From Nostoc sp. FACHB-280 (GTDB taxonomy: Bacteria > Cyanobacteriota > Cyanobacteriia > Cyanobacteriales > Nostocaceae), in contig NZ_JACJSD010000026.1 of the NCBI RefSeq assembly GCF_014697615.1, positions 29,667 through 93,666 on the forward strand: a DNA stretch of 64,000 nucleotides, in the 5' to 3' direction. Positions 50,244 through 60,540 of the stretch are shown here, piece by piece; the first letter of the stretch is position 1; each line of letters starts with the position of its first letter. Below the pieces are notes generated by a model that was given only the letters and a program-made list of their open reading frames with translations, was not told the origin of the DNA and ran no database searches. A program made the translations under genes and the position numbers.

Positions 50244-53105
50244 TTAAACAGTTTTCTTGCCCATAAAACGGAAGAAGATTTTTTCGCCTTCAATCCAGAC
50301 AAACATTAAGGCGCTGAAACCAATACAAATTGCTAACTCAGCCGGGGGTAGCCAATGAGTACCGAAGAAATCGCGCAGGGGTGGCACGTAAATTAGCATC
50401 AGTTGTAATATCGTTGTCACCACAACCGCACCCAGCACATAGGGATTAGAGAAAGGATTCACCTCAATAGTTAGCTGGTTGTTGGAACGAATGGCGATCG
50501 CATGACCCATCTGGGCAATACACAATGAAGTAAATACCATTGTCTTCCAACGTTCTGGGTCAAGTCCCTCGCCGGTTGAGGTTTGCACATGGAAGTATGA
50601 CCATTCCATGAGGATGATTGTAATAATCGCAAACACAATCCCAATGCGAATCATGTAAGAACCCAATCCTCTCGCAAAAATGCTTTCGCGGGGACTAAAG
50701 GGGGGACGCTGCATCACATCCGGTTCTGGTGGTTCAACTGCCAAGGCTAAGGCTGGTAAACCATCTGTGACCAAGTTCATCCAGAGAATCTGCAACGGTG
50801 TCAGGGGAACACCACCTAAACCTAAAATTGGCGCAGCCGCAATTGTCAGAACTTCGCCAATGTTACTGCCCAAAATATATTTAATAAAGCGGCGAATATT
50901 GGTGTAAACCACTCGACCTTCTTTAGTTGCCGCCACAATGGTGGCAAAGTTGTCATCCAGCAGTACCATGTCGCTGGCTTCTTTACTGACATCAGTACCA
51001 GTGATGCCCATTGCGATGCCGATGTCTGCTTGTTTTAAGGCTGGGGCATCATTCACACCATCACCAGTCATGGCCACAAATCGACCCCGGCGTTGTAAGG
51101 CTTGTACAATTCGTAGTTTGTGTTCTGGGGCAACTCTGGCATAGATGCTGACTAAATCAACTTGTTGTTCTAGTTCTTGGTCACTCATCCGTTGCAATTC
51201 TTGACCAGTTAGAACTCTGTCGCCTTCTTGGGCAATGCCTAAATCAATGGCGATCGCGCGGGCTGTTAATTGATGGTCGCCTGTAATCATAACTGGGCGA
51301 ATACCAGCTTGGCGACATTCTGCCACAGCTGCCCTAACTTCTGGTCTGGGTGCATCCAGCATTCCGACTAATCCCAGCCACACCAAGCCTGTCTCTGATT
51401 CCTCATCTGTCCCTTCTGGGGGAACTTCGGTGAGGGGTTTATAAGAAAAACCTAATACCCGCAAACCTTGACTAGCCATTTGGTCATTAGCTGCCAAAAT
51501 TTTGCTGCGTTGTTCTTCTGTTAGCGGTGCTGTACTTGTACCCAAACGAATTTCTGTACAACGTGCCAAAATTAATTCTGGTGAACCTTTGGTAAACATC
51601 AGGTAAGGTTCCGAGTTGACCAAACCTGCGATCGCTGGGTCTACACTGGTCAAAGATGGTTCCCCAGTCGCTATTTCCTCAACCTGGGTAATCACACTCA
51701 TCCGTTTGCGTTCGGAAGAGAAGGGGAATTCACTGACACGGGGTAACTTACTATTCCATTGGTCTTTTTCAATCCCAGCTTTGCCTGCTAATGTCACCAA
51801 TGCGCCTTCGGTGGGGTCGCCTAAAATTGCCCATTCGCCTTTTTCTTTTTGCAATACTGAGTCATTACAAACGGCGCAGGCGACTGATAAAGCCGGGATT
51901 TCCAGAAAATCGCCCACGGAAATTTTTTGACCATCTAATTGAAAATCGCCTACAGGTGCGTAACCTTCCCCTGTAACTCGGAATGTATTGTTATTGGTGA
52001 ATACTGATTGCACCACCATTTTGTTTTGGGTGAGTGTCCCGGTTTTATCCGAACAAATGGTGGTGACAGAACCTAATGTTTCCACGGCTGGCAATTTGCG
52101 AATCAAGGCATTGCGGCGTACCATACGCTGGGTTCCTAATGCCAAGGTCACAGTAATTACGGCGGGTAAACCTTCAGGTACTACCGCCACCGCCATACTC
52201 AAGGAAACTTCTAACAGGTCTTGTAAATTGCTAAAACCTCTGGCCTGAATAACACCACCAATGACAACGATCGCCACTAAAATCAAGGAACCAGAAACTA
52301 AGACGTTACCCAGTTGTGTCATCCTCTGCTGCAAAGGTGTGGGTTCACTTTCCACCGACTGCAACATGGTGGCAATTTTACCCAGTTCGGTCTTCATTCC
52401 GGTATTTGTTACCAGAACTTTACCCCGTCCTTGAACAACTTCCGTACCTTGAAAAACTAAGTTGATGCGATCGCCTAAAGATGTATCTTCAGGTAGTTGA
52501 AGAGTTGCTTGCTTGTTAACTGCTTCTGCTTCACCTGTGAGTGCTGATTCTCGCACTTGTAAACTAGACTGTTCAATTAAGCGTCCATCTGCGGCTATCT
52601 GCACTCCGGCTTCCAGCAGCATGATATCTCCTGGGACGATTTCTTTGGCTGCCACATCTAATAGTTTTTTATCGCGGAGGACGCGCACTAAAGGCGAAGA
52701 CATCTGTTTGAGTGCAGCTAAAGCTTGTTCGGCGCGACTTTCTTGGACATAACCGAGGATACCATTCAAAATCACAATGGCCATGATTGCCACTGTATCT
52801 TTAAACGGTACTTCTCCTGGCTTGAGTTGACCAGCTTGCCAAGCCGTAAAATCCAAAAACCCAGAAATCAAAGCCACAGCAATCAGCATCAACAACATAA
52901 TGTTCTTGAACTGATCTAGCAATATTTCCCAAGCACTACGACCACCATGTTCTTCTAACTCATTGGTGCCGTATTTTTGCAACCGTTGTTCAACTTCTTG
53001 GGGTGTTAAGCCACTGTCTGCCTTACTGTCCAGCAGGTCTAGAGCTTTATCAACTTCTAAATTATGCCAAATCGGGGTACTTTCAGGCAGAGAATTAGCA
53101 GACAT
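50244..53105 (-). CDS. P-type (P2A) cation-transporting ATPase, Ca2+-type
   Basis: 953 aa. N-terminal cation-ATPase domain ([17 protein letters not shown]), actuator [10 protein letters not shown]4 PEGLPAVI, phosphorylation DKTGTLT, nucleotide-binding KGSPE and the hinge [13 protein letters not shown]6 [12 protein letters not shown] and four C-terminal helices follow. The M4 and M6 residues fit Ca2+ pumps of the SERCA/PacL type; Na+ or Mn2+ cannot be excluded. The start is ATG 53105. It exports or sequesters cations with ATP. It lies 157 bases upstream of recF on the same strand, with an inverted repeat between them. Confidence 0.9.
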   Translation of the reverse strand: MSANSLPESTPIWHNLEVDKALDLLDSKADSGLTPQEVEQRLQKYGTNELEEHGGRSAWEILLDQFKNIMLLMLIAVALISGFLDFTAWQAGQLKPGEVPFKDTVAIMAIVILNGILGYVQESRAEQALAALKQMSSPLVRVLRDKKLLDVAAKEIVPGDIMLLEAGVQIAADGRLIEQSSLQVRESALTGEAEAVNKQATLQLPEDTSLGDRINLVFQGTEVVQGRGKVLVTNTGMKTELGKIATMLQSVESEPTPLQQRMTQLGNVLVSGSLILVAIVVIGGVIQARGFSNLQDLLEVSLSMAVAVVPEGLPAVITVTLALGTQRMVRRNALIRKLPAVETLGSVTTICSDKTGTLTQNKMVVQSVFTNNNTFRVTGEGYAPVGDFQLDGQKISVGDFLEIPALSVACAVCNDSVLQKEKGEWAILGDPTEGALVTLAGKAGIEKDQWNSKLPRVSEFPFSSERKRMSVITQVEEIATGEPSLTSVDPAIAGLVNSEPYLMFTKGSPELILARCTEIRLGTSTAPLTEEQRSKILAANDQMASQGLRVLGFSYKPLTEVPPEGTDEESETGLVWLGLVGMLDAPRPEVRAAVAECRQAGIRPVMITGDHQLTARAIAIDLGIAQEGDRVLTGQELQRMSDQELEQQVDLVSIYARVAPEHKLRIVQALQRRGRFVAMTGDGVNDAPALKQADIGIAMGITGTDVSKEASDMVLLDDNFATIVAATKEGRVVYTNIRRFIKYILGSNIGEVLTIAAAPILGLGGVPLTPLQILWMNLVTDGLPALALAVEPPEPDVMQRPPFSPRESIFARGLGSYMIRIGIVFAIITIILMEWSYFHVQTSTGEGLDPERWKTMVFTSLCIAQMGHAIAIRSNNQLTIEVNPFSNPYVLGAVVVTTILQLMLIYVPPLRDFFGTHWLPPAELAICIGFSALMFVWIEGEKIFFRFMGKKTV

Positions 53106-53333
53106 TGTTTAGGTTACAGAAAAGGTTACAAAATTCGATCATAATCTTAGTGATGGCGATAAAACCATCCACCAAAGTTACATTCAAGTTCTTGCTCACA
53201 CCAATTGGAAAAATGATGACTATAGATGGATTAACCTCAAGGCAGGCTGAGACAGTAATTTCCATCCAAAATCTCAAATTCCCAATAGTATGACTTGTAC
53301 AAGTTTAAATGTGTTTCTCGACATTTGCTATAG

Positions 53334-53368
53334 CAGGAGGCAGGAGGCAGAAGGCAGGAGGCAGAAGG
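53334..53368. repeat. CAGGAGG heptad repeat, five units
   Basis: CAGGAGG, CAGGAGG, CAGAAGG, CAGGAGG and CAGAAGG stand head to tail directly after GCTATAG, the core of the 48-bp palindrome. The same CAGGAGG text occurs near 50130. Heptad repeats are a hallmark of this genus. Confidence 0.8.
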
Positions 53369-53629
53369 GAAGAGTTTTACTATGCCTCGCATTCTTGCTT
53401 TTTAAATGTCCTCACCCATGCTTCAACTGCTGTAACTTGATTTGAGTAAGAATTCTATGTATTTTTATGTAGTTTATAGTATTTCTAAAAACATTTTATA
53501 AAAACTATTACCCAAAGAAATTTGTGGTTATGTCTAGAGGTTATAGCAAAATTAATGCTCGGCGTGCTAAACCGTGGAATATATATGCTTAATATAAATT
53601 TTGCACTCCCTAATTAGACTGCTAGCCAG
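53369..53629. other. Rest of the spacer before the propeller/transglutaminase gene
   Basis: Together with 53106-53333 this makes 524 bases with no credible gene. Short frames here begin without ribosome sites and look like chance. The divergent promoters of the P-type ATPase and the propeller gene must lie in it. Confidence 0.4.
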
Positions 53630-55261
53630 ATGTTTGGGCAAAGGACAATTCGACCGCTTACGGCTGCCTCCCTATGTGGCATTGCTTTCATCAAAGATAC
53701 ACTCATTGCGATTGACAGTACAAAAGGGCATCTACTGGAGATTGATCCTGAGTCTGACAACAGCAAAATCATCAATCCGCACCAGGTTAAGGAATTTAAT
53801 GATGTCACTGGTTTAGCAGTTTGGGAAGATACCCTCTGGGTAACTCGTGGCAACAGTATTTACTTATCAAAGCTGGGTTCTTGGGGGTTAGAACATTTTG
53901 CCACATTGCCATATACGGCTAATGGTGTGGCGGTGTGGGAATCGACGGTGTATGTTAGCTGTCAAAAGCTGGGTTACATTGTGATTTTTGACCGCAGTAC
54001 ACGCAAAGAAATTACGAAATTTTATGCGCCTGGGGTGGGTGTGGAAAATTTGGCAGTCACCCAAGAAACGCTGTGGATTTGCGATCGCACTGAACAAACA
54101 GTTTACTCGATGGATCGAGCTACAGGGGAAGTCAACTTTAGTGTACTAACACCTTTTGATTCACCCACAGGCATAGCAGTACACCGAGATGATGAAGGTA
54201 AGGAAACTCTGTATGTTGCCTATGCTTCTGAGGAACCTTATATTCGGGATAATCCCAATGCTGACCCGAATCATGAATTAACTTACCGCGATCGTACTTT
54301 CATTCACCCACTTTATTACTACTACAACCCAGATAAGCGTTACGCCTTATCAAATGGCTATCTGATCGAAATGTCCTACGCTGAGGAAATTGCACCTTTA
54401 GAAGAAGTGTATCTCCCGGACGTAGAATGGCGCATCGCTTTACCGTCAGAAACAGAACGCCAAACAGTTAAACATGTTGAACCAATTGGTATTCCTTTTA
54501 CCGAAGAAGTCATTGATGGGCAACGAGTAGCAGTATTTAAATTTGATGCCCTCGCCCCCGGCGAACGTCATGTATTTGGCTGGAAGGCATTGTTAGAAGT
54601 GCGAGGAATCAAGTATCGCATTACGCCTAAAGATACTGAAGATTTGCCAGAACTCTCAGCCGAGTTTCAAAATCGCTACTTGGTAGATGACGATGATTTG
54701 GCAATGGATACTTCCATAGTCCGCAATGCTGCCCGTGATGCCGTTGGTTCCGAAACCAACTTGCTACGGAAAATGTATAGTATCCGTAACTACGTATACG
54801 ATGAGTTGTCTTACGGTATTAAACCTTACATTGACACCCCAGATATAGTTTTAGAACGAGGGGTTGGTTCTTGCGGTGAGTACGTCGGTGTTTTACTGGC
54901 TTTATGCCGTTTAAATGGTATCCCTTGCCGCACAGTTGGCAGATATAAATGCCCTCCCTATGGCGAACATCAAAAAGTACCATTACAACCCGATTTTAAT
55001 CATGTCTGGTTAGAATTTTATATCCCCAACTTTGGCTGGTTGCCAATGGAATCTAACCCCGATGATGTCGGATATGGAGGCCCTTACCCCACTCGCTTTT
55101 TTATGGGCTTGTGCTGGTACCACATCGAAATTGGCAAGGGTATCTCTTTTGAAACCTTAAGCAGTCAAGGTGCTAGATTGACAAAAGAAGATATTCCCAT
55201 CGGTGATTTAGCCATTAATCATATTCGCTTTACAATTCTTCAAGAATTACCACCTTTTTGA
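53630..55261 (+). CDS. Beta-propeller plus transglutaminase-like protein
   Basis: 543 aa. Residues 1-260 are a propeller of NHL/quinoprotein type with repeated blades (FNDVTGLAVWEDTLWVTRGN, PTGIAVHRDDEGKETLYVAY). From about 360 comes a transglutaminase-like cysteine-protease fold: SCGEYVG (Cys415), FNHVWLEFY (His458) and ESNPDD (Asp478) make a complete triad. There is no signal peptide, so it is probably cytoplasmic. The active site suggests peptidase, amidase or crosslinking activity; the substrate is unknown. The fusion of these two folds is unusual among familiar proteins. Confidence 0.8.
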   Translation: MFGQRTIRPLTAASLCGIAFIKDTLIAIDSTKGHLLEIDPESDNSKIINPHQVKEFNDVTGLAVWEDTLWVTRGNSIYLSKLGSWGLEHFATLPYTANGVAVWESTVYVSCQKLGYIVIFDRSTRKEITKFYAPGVGVENLAVTQETLWICDRTEQTVYSMDRATGEVNFSVLTPFDSPTGIAVHRDDEGKETLYVAYASEEPYIRDNPNADPNHELTYRDRTFIHPLYYYYNPDKRYALSNGYLIEMSYAEEIAPLEEVYLPDVEWRIALPSETERQTVKHVEPIGIPFTEEVIDGQRVAVFKFDALAPGERHVFGWKALLEVRGIKYRITPKDTEDLPELSAEFQNRYLVDDDDLAMDTSIVRNAARDAVGSETNLLRKMYSIRNYVYDELSYGIKPYIDTPDIVLERGVGSCGEYVGVLLALCRLNGIPCRTVGRYKCPPYGEHQKVPLQPDFNHVWLEFYIPNFGWLPMESNPDDVGYGGPYPTRFFMGLCWYHIEIGKGISFETLSSQGARLTKEDIPIGDLAINHIRFTILQELPPF

Positions 55262-55795
55262 TCTGGAAGTACATGCAAAGGGTGAAAGGGTTTAAGGGTA
55301 CAGGGTGTAGGTGAGAAATGACAATAATTTCCCCCATGTCTCCCTTGTCCTCCTTGTCTCCCTTCCCTTATCCCTCACACCCTCACACCCTTATACCCCT
55401 ACATCCCTACACCCATTCCTAACAGTCCAATTCATCAATTCTTAAAACAAACCCATATTTCCCAGTAACAGTAAGGATATAGTTCTGTAGTCAAACCACA
55501 TAGCAGAAACCGTATACACCCTCAAGACAGCTATGAATAATTAGGATAGTCTTCCTGTATATATGTAGTTCAGCCGCCAGTTGTCGAAAGGCGGAAGTCG
55601 TAAAGCAATCATCAGATTGAGATTTACTTTCCTGAAGTTCCCTAAAGATATTGGTAAATATAAAAACTAGTACAGGTCGGCGTAAATAAACTTTCTTTTT
55701 CCTTTTGCCTTGTCGTACTAGCCTTCTTGAGTTTTTTCAAAAAAAATCTTTATTCCATAGCATTTATCAACCCAATTTAAAATGGTAATAATCCA
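55262..55795. other. Spacer with nonamer and short tandem repeats
   Basis: 55337-55375 has CTCCCTTGTCCTCCTTGTCTCCC nonamers of the family found in the pseudouridine synthase gene. They are followed by CCTCACACCC / CTACACCC repeats to about 55420. The remainder (55430-55795) holds no gene that I can support. Confidence 0.5.
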
Positions 55796-57175
55796 GTGAA
55801 TGATTGGATAAATCGCAAGTCTCAAAAAGTTGCCAAACAGCAGGTTGCTGGTAGTAATCTTGTCGCCACCAGTCAACAATCTTATATACCTTCATATTTG
55901 ACAAATAATTCGCAGTCAAATGCTGAAGAAAAGCAAATATATCAACATTTATTGCATTTGGTACAAGTTAAATCGCCAAATGAAATGCTAGAACGTTGTC
56001 GTGCTTTATTTGTTGAAGGTGCAGATTATCCTGAGCCAGAAATATTATTAATCTTAGATAAAATTACAGCATCTAAAACTGCTGTACATGAGTTTAATTT
56101 TTTTATTAATCGTTGCTGCCATATTTTAATTAATCGCTGGCACATGCAGCCGCAATTACACTATGCAATTCCTGAGTTAATCAAATTATTAGCTACTTCA
56201 CCTACTAGGTCAAGAACCACCAGTTTTCGTTATCGCAACATTAGACGGTTACGGGAATTAATTCAAATGTTTATCGTCAGCGAACAGTATTTAACTTTGC
56301 AGCGATTTGTGCAGGTAATGACGAGAAAAACTGAGGAAAATATTCATCATGAATCTCAACCTTTAATTACTTTAATTGGGCGCTATTCATATTTATATGA
56401 ACATTGTTTGATTAGTGATGATTCTACCTTTGAACATCAGTGGCGCGTTAAGCAAATCCAAGCACAGGCGCAAAAGCAATTTGAAGTTGATTTATCTAAA
56501 TATGTCACTTATCAAGTGCGTCTTAATCAGATACTCAAAAAAGCTTCAGTAGAAGAGGCAGAGAGAATTTTACGTCCTGTAAATAATCCTACATTATTGA
56601 GCGATCGCGATCTGCATACCACTCTCCAACATTGGATTGGTAAGGTAGAAGGTAACTATACATATCAAGAGTTAGCCCAAAAATTTTTACAGTCTAATCA
56701 AAAGGTAAATTGTTTAAGTGATTTTAAAGATAATTTGTATGAATATCTTATATCTTCTATTACTGGCGGTTCGGGAAAACGCCAATGGCACCAAAAGCTA
56801 CATACACAATTAAAAAATACATTACCACAAGCTAATTCTCAAAAACCTGATGAGTTCTTAATCATGAGAATTTGTAGTCAGCTATTGAATTTTTTAATTG
56901 TTGAAAGTCATTTATCAATCCAGCATTTTAATTTTATTGACTTGATTACTAATCAAGGTACACTAGTTACCACCGAATTATTATTGAAAATAGTCTTAAT
57001 TTGTCCTAAAGTAAAACCTTATTTAGAAAAGCGGTTGACAATTTTATTTCAGCACTATGAATCTACAAATACTAGCGATATTAAGTGGCTTGTCAAGATT
57101 TTAGAACAAGTTAATATTGCTATGGTTATTTATTTTGGCAATATTGATATATCTTATTTTAAAGAGATTGGTTGA
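55796..57175 (+). CDS. Conserved cyanobacterial protein of unknown function, 459 aa
   Basis: Starts at GTG 55796 (MNDWINRKSQKVAKQQVAG). An N-terminal Ser/Gln-rich stretch is followed by an all-helical protein (LVQVKSPNEMLERCRALFVEG, KITASKTAVHEFNFFINRCCHILINRW, FRYRNIRRLRELIQMF). No membrane segment or signal was seen. AT-rich but with normal codon use. I recognise it only as cyanobacteria-type. It ends in front of a nonamer repeat. Confidence 0.65.
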   Translation: MNDWINRKSQKVAKQQVAGSNLVATSQQSYIPSYLTNNSQSNAEEKQIYQHLLHLVQVKSPNEMLERCRALFVEGADYPEPEILLILDKITASKTAVHEFNFFINRCCHILINRWHMQPQLHYAIPELIKLLATSPTRSRTTSFRYRNIRRLRELIQMFIVSEQYLTLQRFVQVMTRKTEENIHHESQPLITLIGRYSYLYEHCLISDDSTFEHQWRVKQIQAQAQKQFEVDLSKYVTYQVRLNQILKKASVEEAERILRPVNNPTLLSDRDLHTTLQHWIGKVEGNYTYQELAQKFLQSNQKVNCLSDFKDNLYEYLISSITGGSGKRQWHQKLHTQLKNTLPQANSQKPDEFLIMRICSQLLNFLIVESHLSIQHFNFIDLITNQGTLVTTELLLKIVLICPKVKPYLEKRLTILFQHYESTNTSDIKWLVKILEQVNIAMVIYFGNIDISYFKEIG

Positions 57176-57181
57176 TCTCGG

Positions 57182-57226
57182 CAAGGGAGACAAGGGAGAT
57201 AAGGGAGACAAGGGAGACAAGGAAGA
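57182..57226. repeat. CAAGGGAGA nonamer repeat, five units
   Basis: CAAGGGAGA, CAAGGGAGA, TAAGGGAGA, CAAGGGAGA and CAAGGAAGA. It is in the opposite orientation to the copies at 14221 and 20770 (plus strand). Just after it, at 57305-57345, lies a CTTCGGCTGCGCTCAGT-type repeat related to 17130-17150. Confidence 0.8.
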
Positions 57227-57408
57227 GAGATATTTTTTAAATATTTAGGATTTCTATGTTCTCTAACCCCCAGTACAATACGGCGTAAATAAACAGACCA
57301 CACTTCGGCTACTTCGGCTGCGCTCAGTACAAGTACGCTCAGTGACCATAAGAAATGAAATGGCTAAAAGGCTTGTAGCATCTTTATTATTTCTTTTTAC
57401 TTTTGCCT

Positions 57409-58248
57409 TCAAATCGGCACTACTGCATCGGAATAAGCACTGACGGCGGCAAATTCACAAATTGAATTAAAGGGACAAAATCGGCAGTGTTGTCCAGGAT
57501 TTGGAGGGAATATTTTACTGAAGTTACTGTTTTTTTCGTGATATTGATGTAAATCAGCTTGATGTTGATGAGCAATTATCGCTAACTCAGATTTTAAATT
57601 TTCAAACTCATGGTTTGTGATTTTAATTAAATCGGATTTTTTGCCAAGTTCTAAATTATAAAATGATGCGACTGCTTGTCTACCAGGATAAAGATAACGC
57701 ACTGCTAGTAAATAAACTAATGCTTGTCGTTGGTCAAAAGCAGATTTACCTGTTTTGAAATCTAAAATATGTAAAGTGCGATCGCCATCAATAAAAATGC
57801 AGTCCATAGCCGCATATAAGCGAAAACAGTAATCGCCTTGTTCAATCAAAATTGGCTTAGGAAAACCTTCATCACCGGGAGTTAATTGCAGAATATTTTT
57901 GCCTCTCAATAGAGGCGCATTTTGATATTTTTTCAAGATTTGTAGAACGCGCTGCTGCACTTGCGAGCTAGTATTGTTGAGTTTTAACAACTGTGCAACT
58001 TTTTCTACACCGTCTGCTTTATTTAACAAATGTCGATTATGATGAAACTCATAAACGCCTTTCTGGGCGAGTATACCAATCCGCTGCGGTGCCGTAGCCT
58101 TTGTTAACAGTGCTTTAACTTGGGGTTCATGTTGACGTGCTTTAATAAACCCACGTCGCATCTGACAATGCCAGCGTTCTTGTCCTATTGCTGGGGCAAT
58201 TAAAGACCAAAGGTGATAACTGACAAAAGGTCGGTCGGGGGTTGACAT
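57409..58248 (-). CDS. PD-(D/E)XK nuclease superfamily protein (RecB/Cas4-like) with Cys cluster
   Basis: 279 aa from ATG 58248. The core has FRLYAAMDCIFIDGDRTLHILDFKTGKSAFD: the Asp of strand 1, then Asp-x-Lys (DFKTG) of the active site, followed by QALVYLLAVRYLYPG. The C-terminus has CRFCPFNSICEF, three of the cysteines of a likely 4Fe-4S cluster as in Cas4/AddB; the fourth is probably upstream. No cas gene or helicase is near. It is a probable DNA nuclease in repair; the partner is unknown. It is divergent from the phosphohexomutase by about 150 bases. Confidence 0.78.
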   Translation of the reverse strand: MSTPDRPFVSYHLWSLIAPAIGQERWHCQMRRGFIKARQHEPQVKALLTKATAPQRIGILAQKGVYEFHHNRHLLNKADGVEKVAQLLKLNNTSSQVQQRVLQILKKYQNAPLLRGKNILQLTPGDEGFPKPILIEQGDYCFRLYAAMDCIFIDGDRTLHILDFKTGKSAFDQRQALVYLLAVRYLYPGRQAVASFYNLELGKKSDLIKITNHEFENLKSELAIIAHQHQADLHQYHEKNSNFSKIFPPNPGQHCRFCPFNSICEFAAVSAYSDAVVPI

Positions 58249-58395
58249 CGCTAACAAGCAGTGAGAAAAAATACAATGGGCAGAAATTCGAGCATAATTG
58301 GCTGCTCATAACTTCTTTTGATACTTGCGGCTAGGCACGCTTTGCGGGAAGCTTCGTAATAGACTACTGAAGATGGACGGGAGAAATTGGCAACA

Positions 58396-59823
58396 ATGAG
58401 CGTTACTAGCAATTCCAGCAAAATCAAGTTTGGTACTGATGGTTGGCGAGGGATTATTGCTGATGATTTTACTTTCCCCAATGTGCGGAAAGTCACCAGA
58501 GCGATCGCAAGTTACCTCGAAACAGCCTACACAAAAGATAGACCAGTTCTCATTGCTTACGATACGCGGTTTTTAGCTGATCAGTTTGCCCGCACCGCCG
58601 CCCAAGTCTTAGCAGATTTGGGTTGGACAGTGAAAATTACTGATCGAGATTGCCCCACACCAGTAATTGCTTATAACGCCCGTCACTTAAATTCGGCGGG
58701 GGCGTTGATGTTTACAGCCAGCCATAACCCTGCACCATATTGTGGAATTAAATATATCCCCGATTATGCCGGGCCTGCCACTCCAGAAATCACTGATACT
58801 ATTGTGGCAAATATTGAAAGTGCGGTGGATGATCTGCCTAGTAACAACCCTAGCGGGTCAATTTCTATTTTTGACCCCAAACCCGATTATTTGCAATTTA
58901 TCTACACATTGTTGGATGTAGAACGCATTAAAAGCGCCCATTTAAAAGTTAAATATGATGCGCTATATTCGACATCTCGCGGTTATTTAGATGAAGTTTT
59001 GCAACAAAGTGGCACAGAATTAGAAAGTTTCCACACTTGGCGGGATGTATTATTTGGCGGTGGAATGCCAGAACCCAAAGGCGAACAACTAGAAGAGTTA
59101 GTAGAAGCTGTACGCCGCGATCAAGCTGATTTAGGTTTGGCAACCGATGGTGATAGCGATCGCTTTGGTATCGTTGATGAACAAGGTAATGTTCTCACCC
59201 CCAACACTGTGTTGTTGGTGTTAGCAAGACATTTAATTAAAAATAAAGGCAAAAGCGGCGCAATTGTCCGTACTGTCGCCACAACTCACCTATTAGATAA
59301 CTTGGCGGCTAAATATGGTTTGCCAATTTATGAGACAGCCGTAGGTTTCAAATACATCGGTGAAAAAATGCGGGAAACCACCGTTTTGATTGGCGGTGAA
59401 GAATCAGGTGGTTTAAGTGTGATTGGGCATATTCCCGAAAAAGATGGTGTTTTGGCAGATATGCTAGTTGCCGAAGCGATCGCCTACGAAGGTAAACCCC
59501 TGAGTCAACTTGTCAAAGAAGCGATCGCGGAAGCTGACGGCCCCTTGTATAACAATCGTTTGGACTTACACCTCACCGAAGCCCACAAAACCGCCGTTAT
59601 CGACTCCTACACCAAAAATCCGCCCTCAGAAGTCGCGGGAATTAAAGTCAAAGAAGTCGGGCGGAAAGATGGGATTAAACTTTACCTAGAAGAAGGTAGC
59701 TGGGTGTTACTGCGTCCCTCCGGTACAGAACCACTGGTGCGCGTTTATATGGAAACCAACAGCCCCGAAAAACTCTCCCAAATCGCTCAAGAAATGGAGA
59801 GTGTGATTGCTAAATTAGGATAA
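58396..59823 (+). CDS. Phosphoglucomutase/phosphomannomutase family protein (paralogue 2)
   Basis: 475 aa from ATG 58396; a TTG 9 bases before it is also in frame. Motifs: FGTDGWRGI at 12-20, catalytic TASHNP (Ser109), DGDSDR (251-256), GEESGG, RPSGTEP near the end. It has the same domain order and nearly the same size as the paralogue at 6561. The substrate loop differs (PYCGIKYIPDYAGP here against AYLGLKVKGYFGG there), so the two may handle different sugars. It has its own terminator after the stop. Confidence 0.9.
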   Translation: MSVTSNSSKIKFGTDGWRGIIADDFTFPNVRKVTRAIASYLETAYTKDRPVLIAYDTRFLADQFARTAAQVLADLGWTVKITDRDCPTPVIAYNARHLNSAGALMFTASHNPAPYCGIKYIPDYAGPATPEITDTIVANIESAVDDLPSNNPSGSISIFDPKPDYLQFIYTLLDVERIKSAHLKVKYDALYSTSRGYLDEVLQQSGTELESFHTWRDVLFGGGMPEPKGEQLEELVEAVRRDQADLGLATDGDSDRFGIVDEQGNVLTPNTVLLVLARHLIKNKGKSGAIVRTVATTHLLDNLAAKYGLPIYETAVGFKYIGEKMRETTVLIGGEESGGLSVIGHIPEKDGVLADMLVAEAIAYEGKPLSQLVKEAIAEADGPLYNNRLDLHLTEAHKTAVIDSYTKNPPSEVAGIKVKEVGRKDGIKLYLEEGSWVLLRPSGTEPLVRVYMETNSPEKLSQIAQEMESVIAKLG

Positions 59824-59838
59824 GAGTTTCAACCACAG

Positions 59839-59876
59839 ATGAACACAGATGAAGATTTATCAATATCTGTGTTCAT
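59839..59876. terminator. Inverted repeat between the phosphohexomutase and LapA-domain genes
   Basis: ATGAACACAGAT (59839-59850) is a perfect inverted copy of ATCTGTGTTCAT (59865-59876), followed by TTGTTTTG. The text ACCACAGATGAACACAGATG is also a known type of dispersed cyanobacterial repeat. Confidence 0.55.
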
Positions 59877-59898
59877 TTGTTTTGATTTGTAATTTTTT

Positions 59899-60171
59899 AT
59901 GAAGACAATTTCTAATTTGTTAATATCTGTTGTTGTGGCTGTTTGGATAGTGGCGATCGCAATTCTTTCAGTTCAAAATGCCACACCAGTATCGTTAAAG
60001 TTTTTAAGTTTTCAATCAATTCAAATACCAGTGGGTTTAGTTCTGGCTTTTAGTGCTGCGATCGGGGTAATTGCGGTAGCTGTGCTGCAACCTCTGTGGG
60101 GTTTGGCTGGTTCCGGCGAGAATCGCTTGGAAGAAGATGCTGAGTTTTTCGTTGATGATGAGGATTTTTGA
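59899..60171 (+). CDS. LapA-domain (DUF1049) membrane protein, 90 aa
   Basis: Two membrane helices (VVVAVWIVAIAILSVQN and VGLVLAFSAAIGVIAVAVL) and the conserved VQNATPVSLKFL motif of the LapA domain lie between a short start and an acidic tail (EEDAEFFVDDEDF). E. coli LapA takes part in lipopolysaccharide assembly control; the cyanobacterial role is unknown. It has a separate start from the phosphohexomutase gene, with no Shine-Dalgarno. Confidence 0.82.
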   Translation: MKTISNLLISVVVAVWIVAIAILSVQNATPVSLKFLSFQSIQIPVGLVLAFSAAIGVIAVAVLQPLWGLAGSGENRLEEDAEFFVDDEDF

Positions 60172-60240
60172 GGGATAAATTAACCGCCGATGCACGCGGA
60201 TGAATTAGTTTGTAGAAATACGAAATTTTCAGCCTCCTGT

Positions 60241-60264
60241 TAGTATGTACGAATGTGCATACTA
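60241..60264. promoter_or_regulatory. Likely BrnTA operator (palindrome)
   Basis: TAGTATGTAC GAAT GTGCATACTA is a palindrome of 10 bp with one T/G pair. It ends 9 bases before the BrnT start and overlaps a CTATAGAT promoter-like box. BrnA antitoxins autorepress their operon through such sites; the assignment is inferred from position. Confidence 0.6.
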
Positions 60265-60273
60265 TAGATATAG

Positions 60274-60540
60274 ATGGCGTATCAGTGGGATAGAGATAAA
60301 GCAATAACAAATCTTCGTAAGCATGGCATTAACTTTGCTGATGCAGTCAGTGTATTTTCTGATGATTTAGCAATTACCATCACCGATGAACGTTTTGAAG
60401 AAGAGAGATTTATTAGTATTGGAATGGATGCTTTCGGTCGCGTCTTAGTAGTTGTGTATACATTGCGTAATGATGAGATTCGTTTGATTTCTGCCCGCAA
60501 AGCCACAAGCCATGAACAACAGCAATACGAGGAAGGTTAA
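60274..60540 (+). CDS. brnT: BrnT family type II toxin
   Basis: 88 aa. MAYQWDRDKAITNLRKHGINFADAVSVF is the BrnT start (W-D-x-x-K...KHG-V/I-x-F), then ERFISIGMDAFGRVLVVVYT and IRLISARKAT. BrnT is an RNase of the RelE fold that stops translation. It lies directly before its BrnA antitoxin: the toxin stop ends at 60540 and the antitoxin ATG starts at 60541, so the two are coupled. The palindrome upstream is its probable control site. Confidence 0.9.
   Translation: MAYQWDRDKAITNLRKHGINFADAVSVFSDDLAITITDERFEEERFISIGMDAFGRVLVVVYTLRNDEIRLISARKATSHEQQQYEEG

Noticed and set aside
53095..53293. Short frames on both strands upstream of the P-type ATPase
   Set aside because: They overlap the ATPase start and each other; no similarity or ribosome site.
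57409..58248. Cas4 of a CRISPR system
   Set aside because: No cas gene or array is anywhere in the window; a RecB-like nuclease is the safer call.
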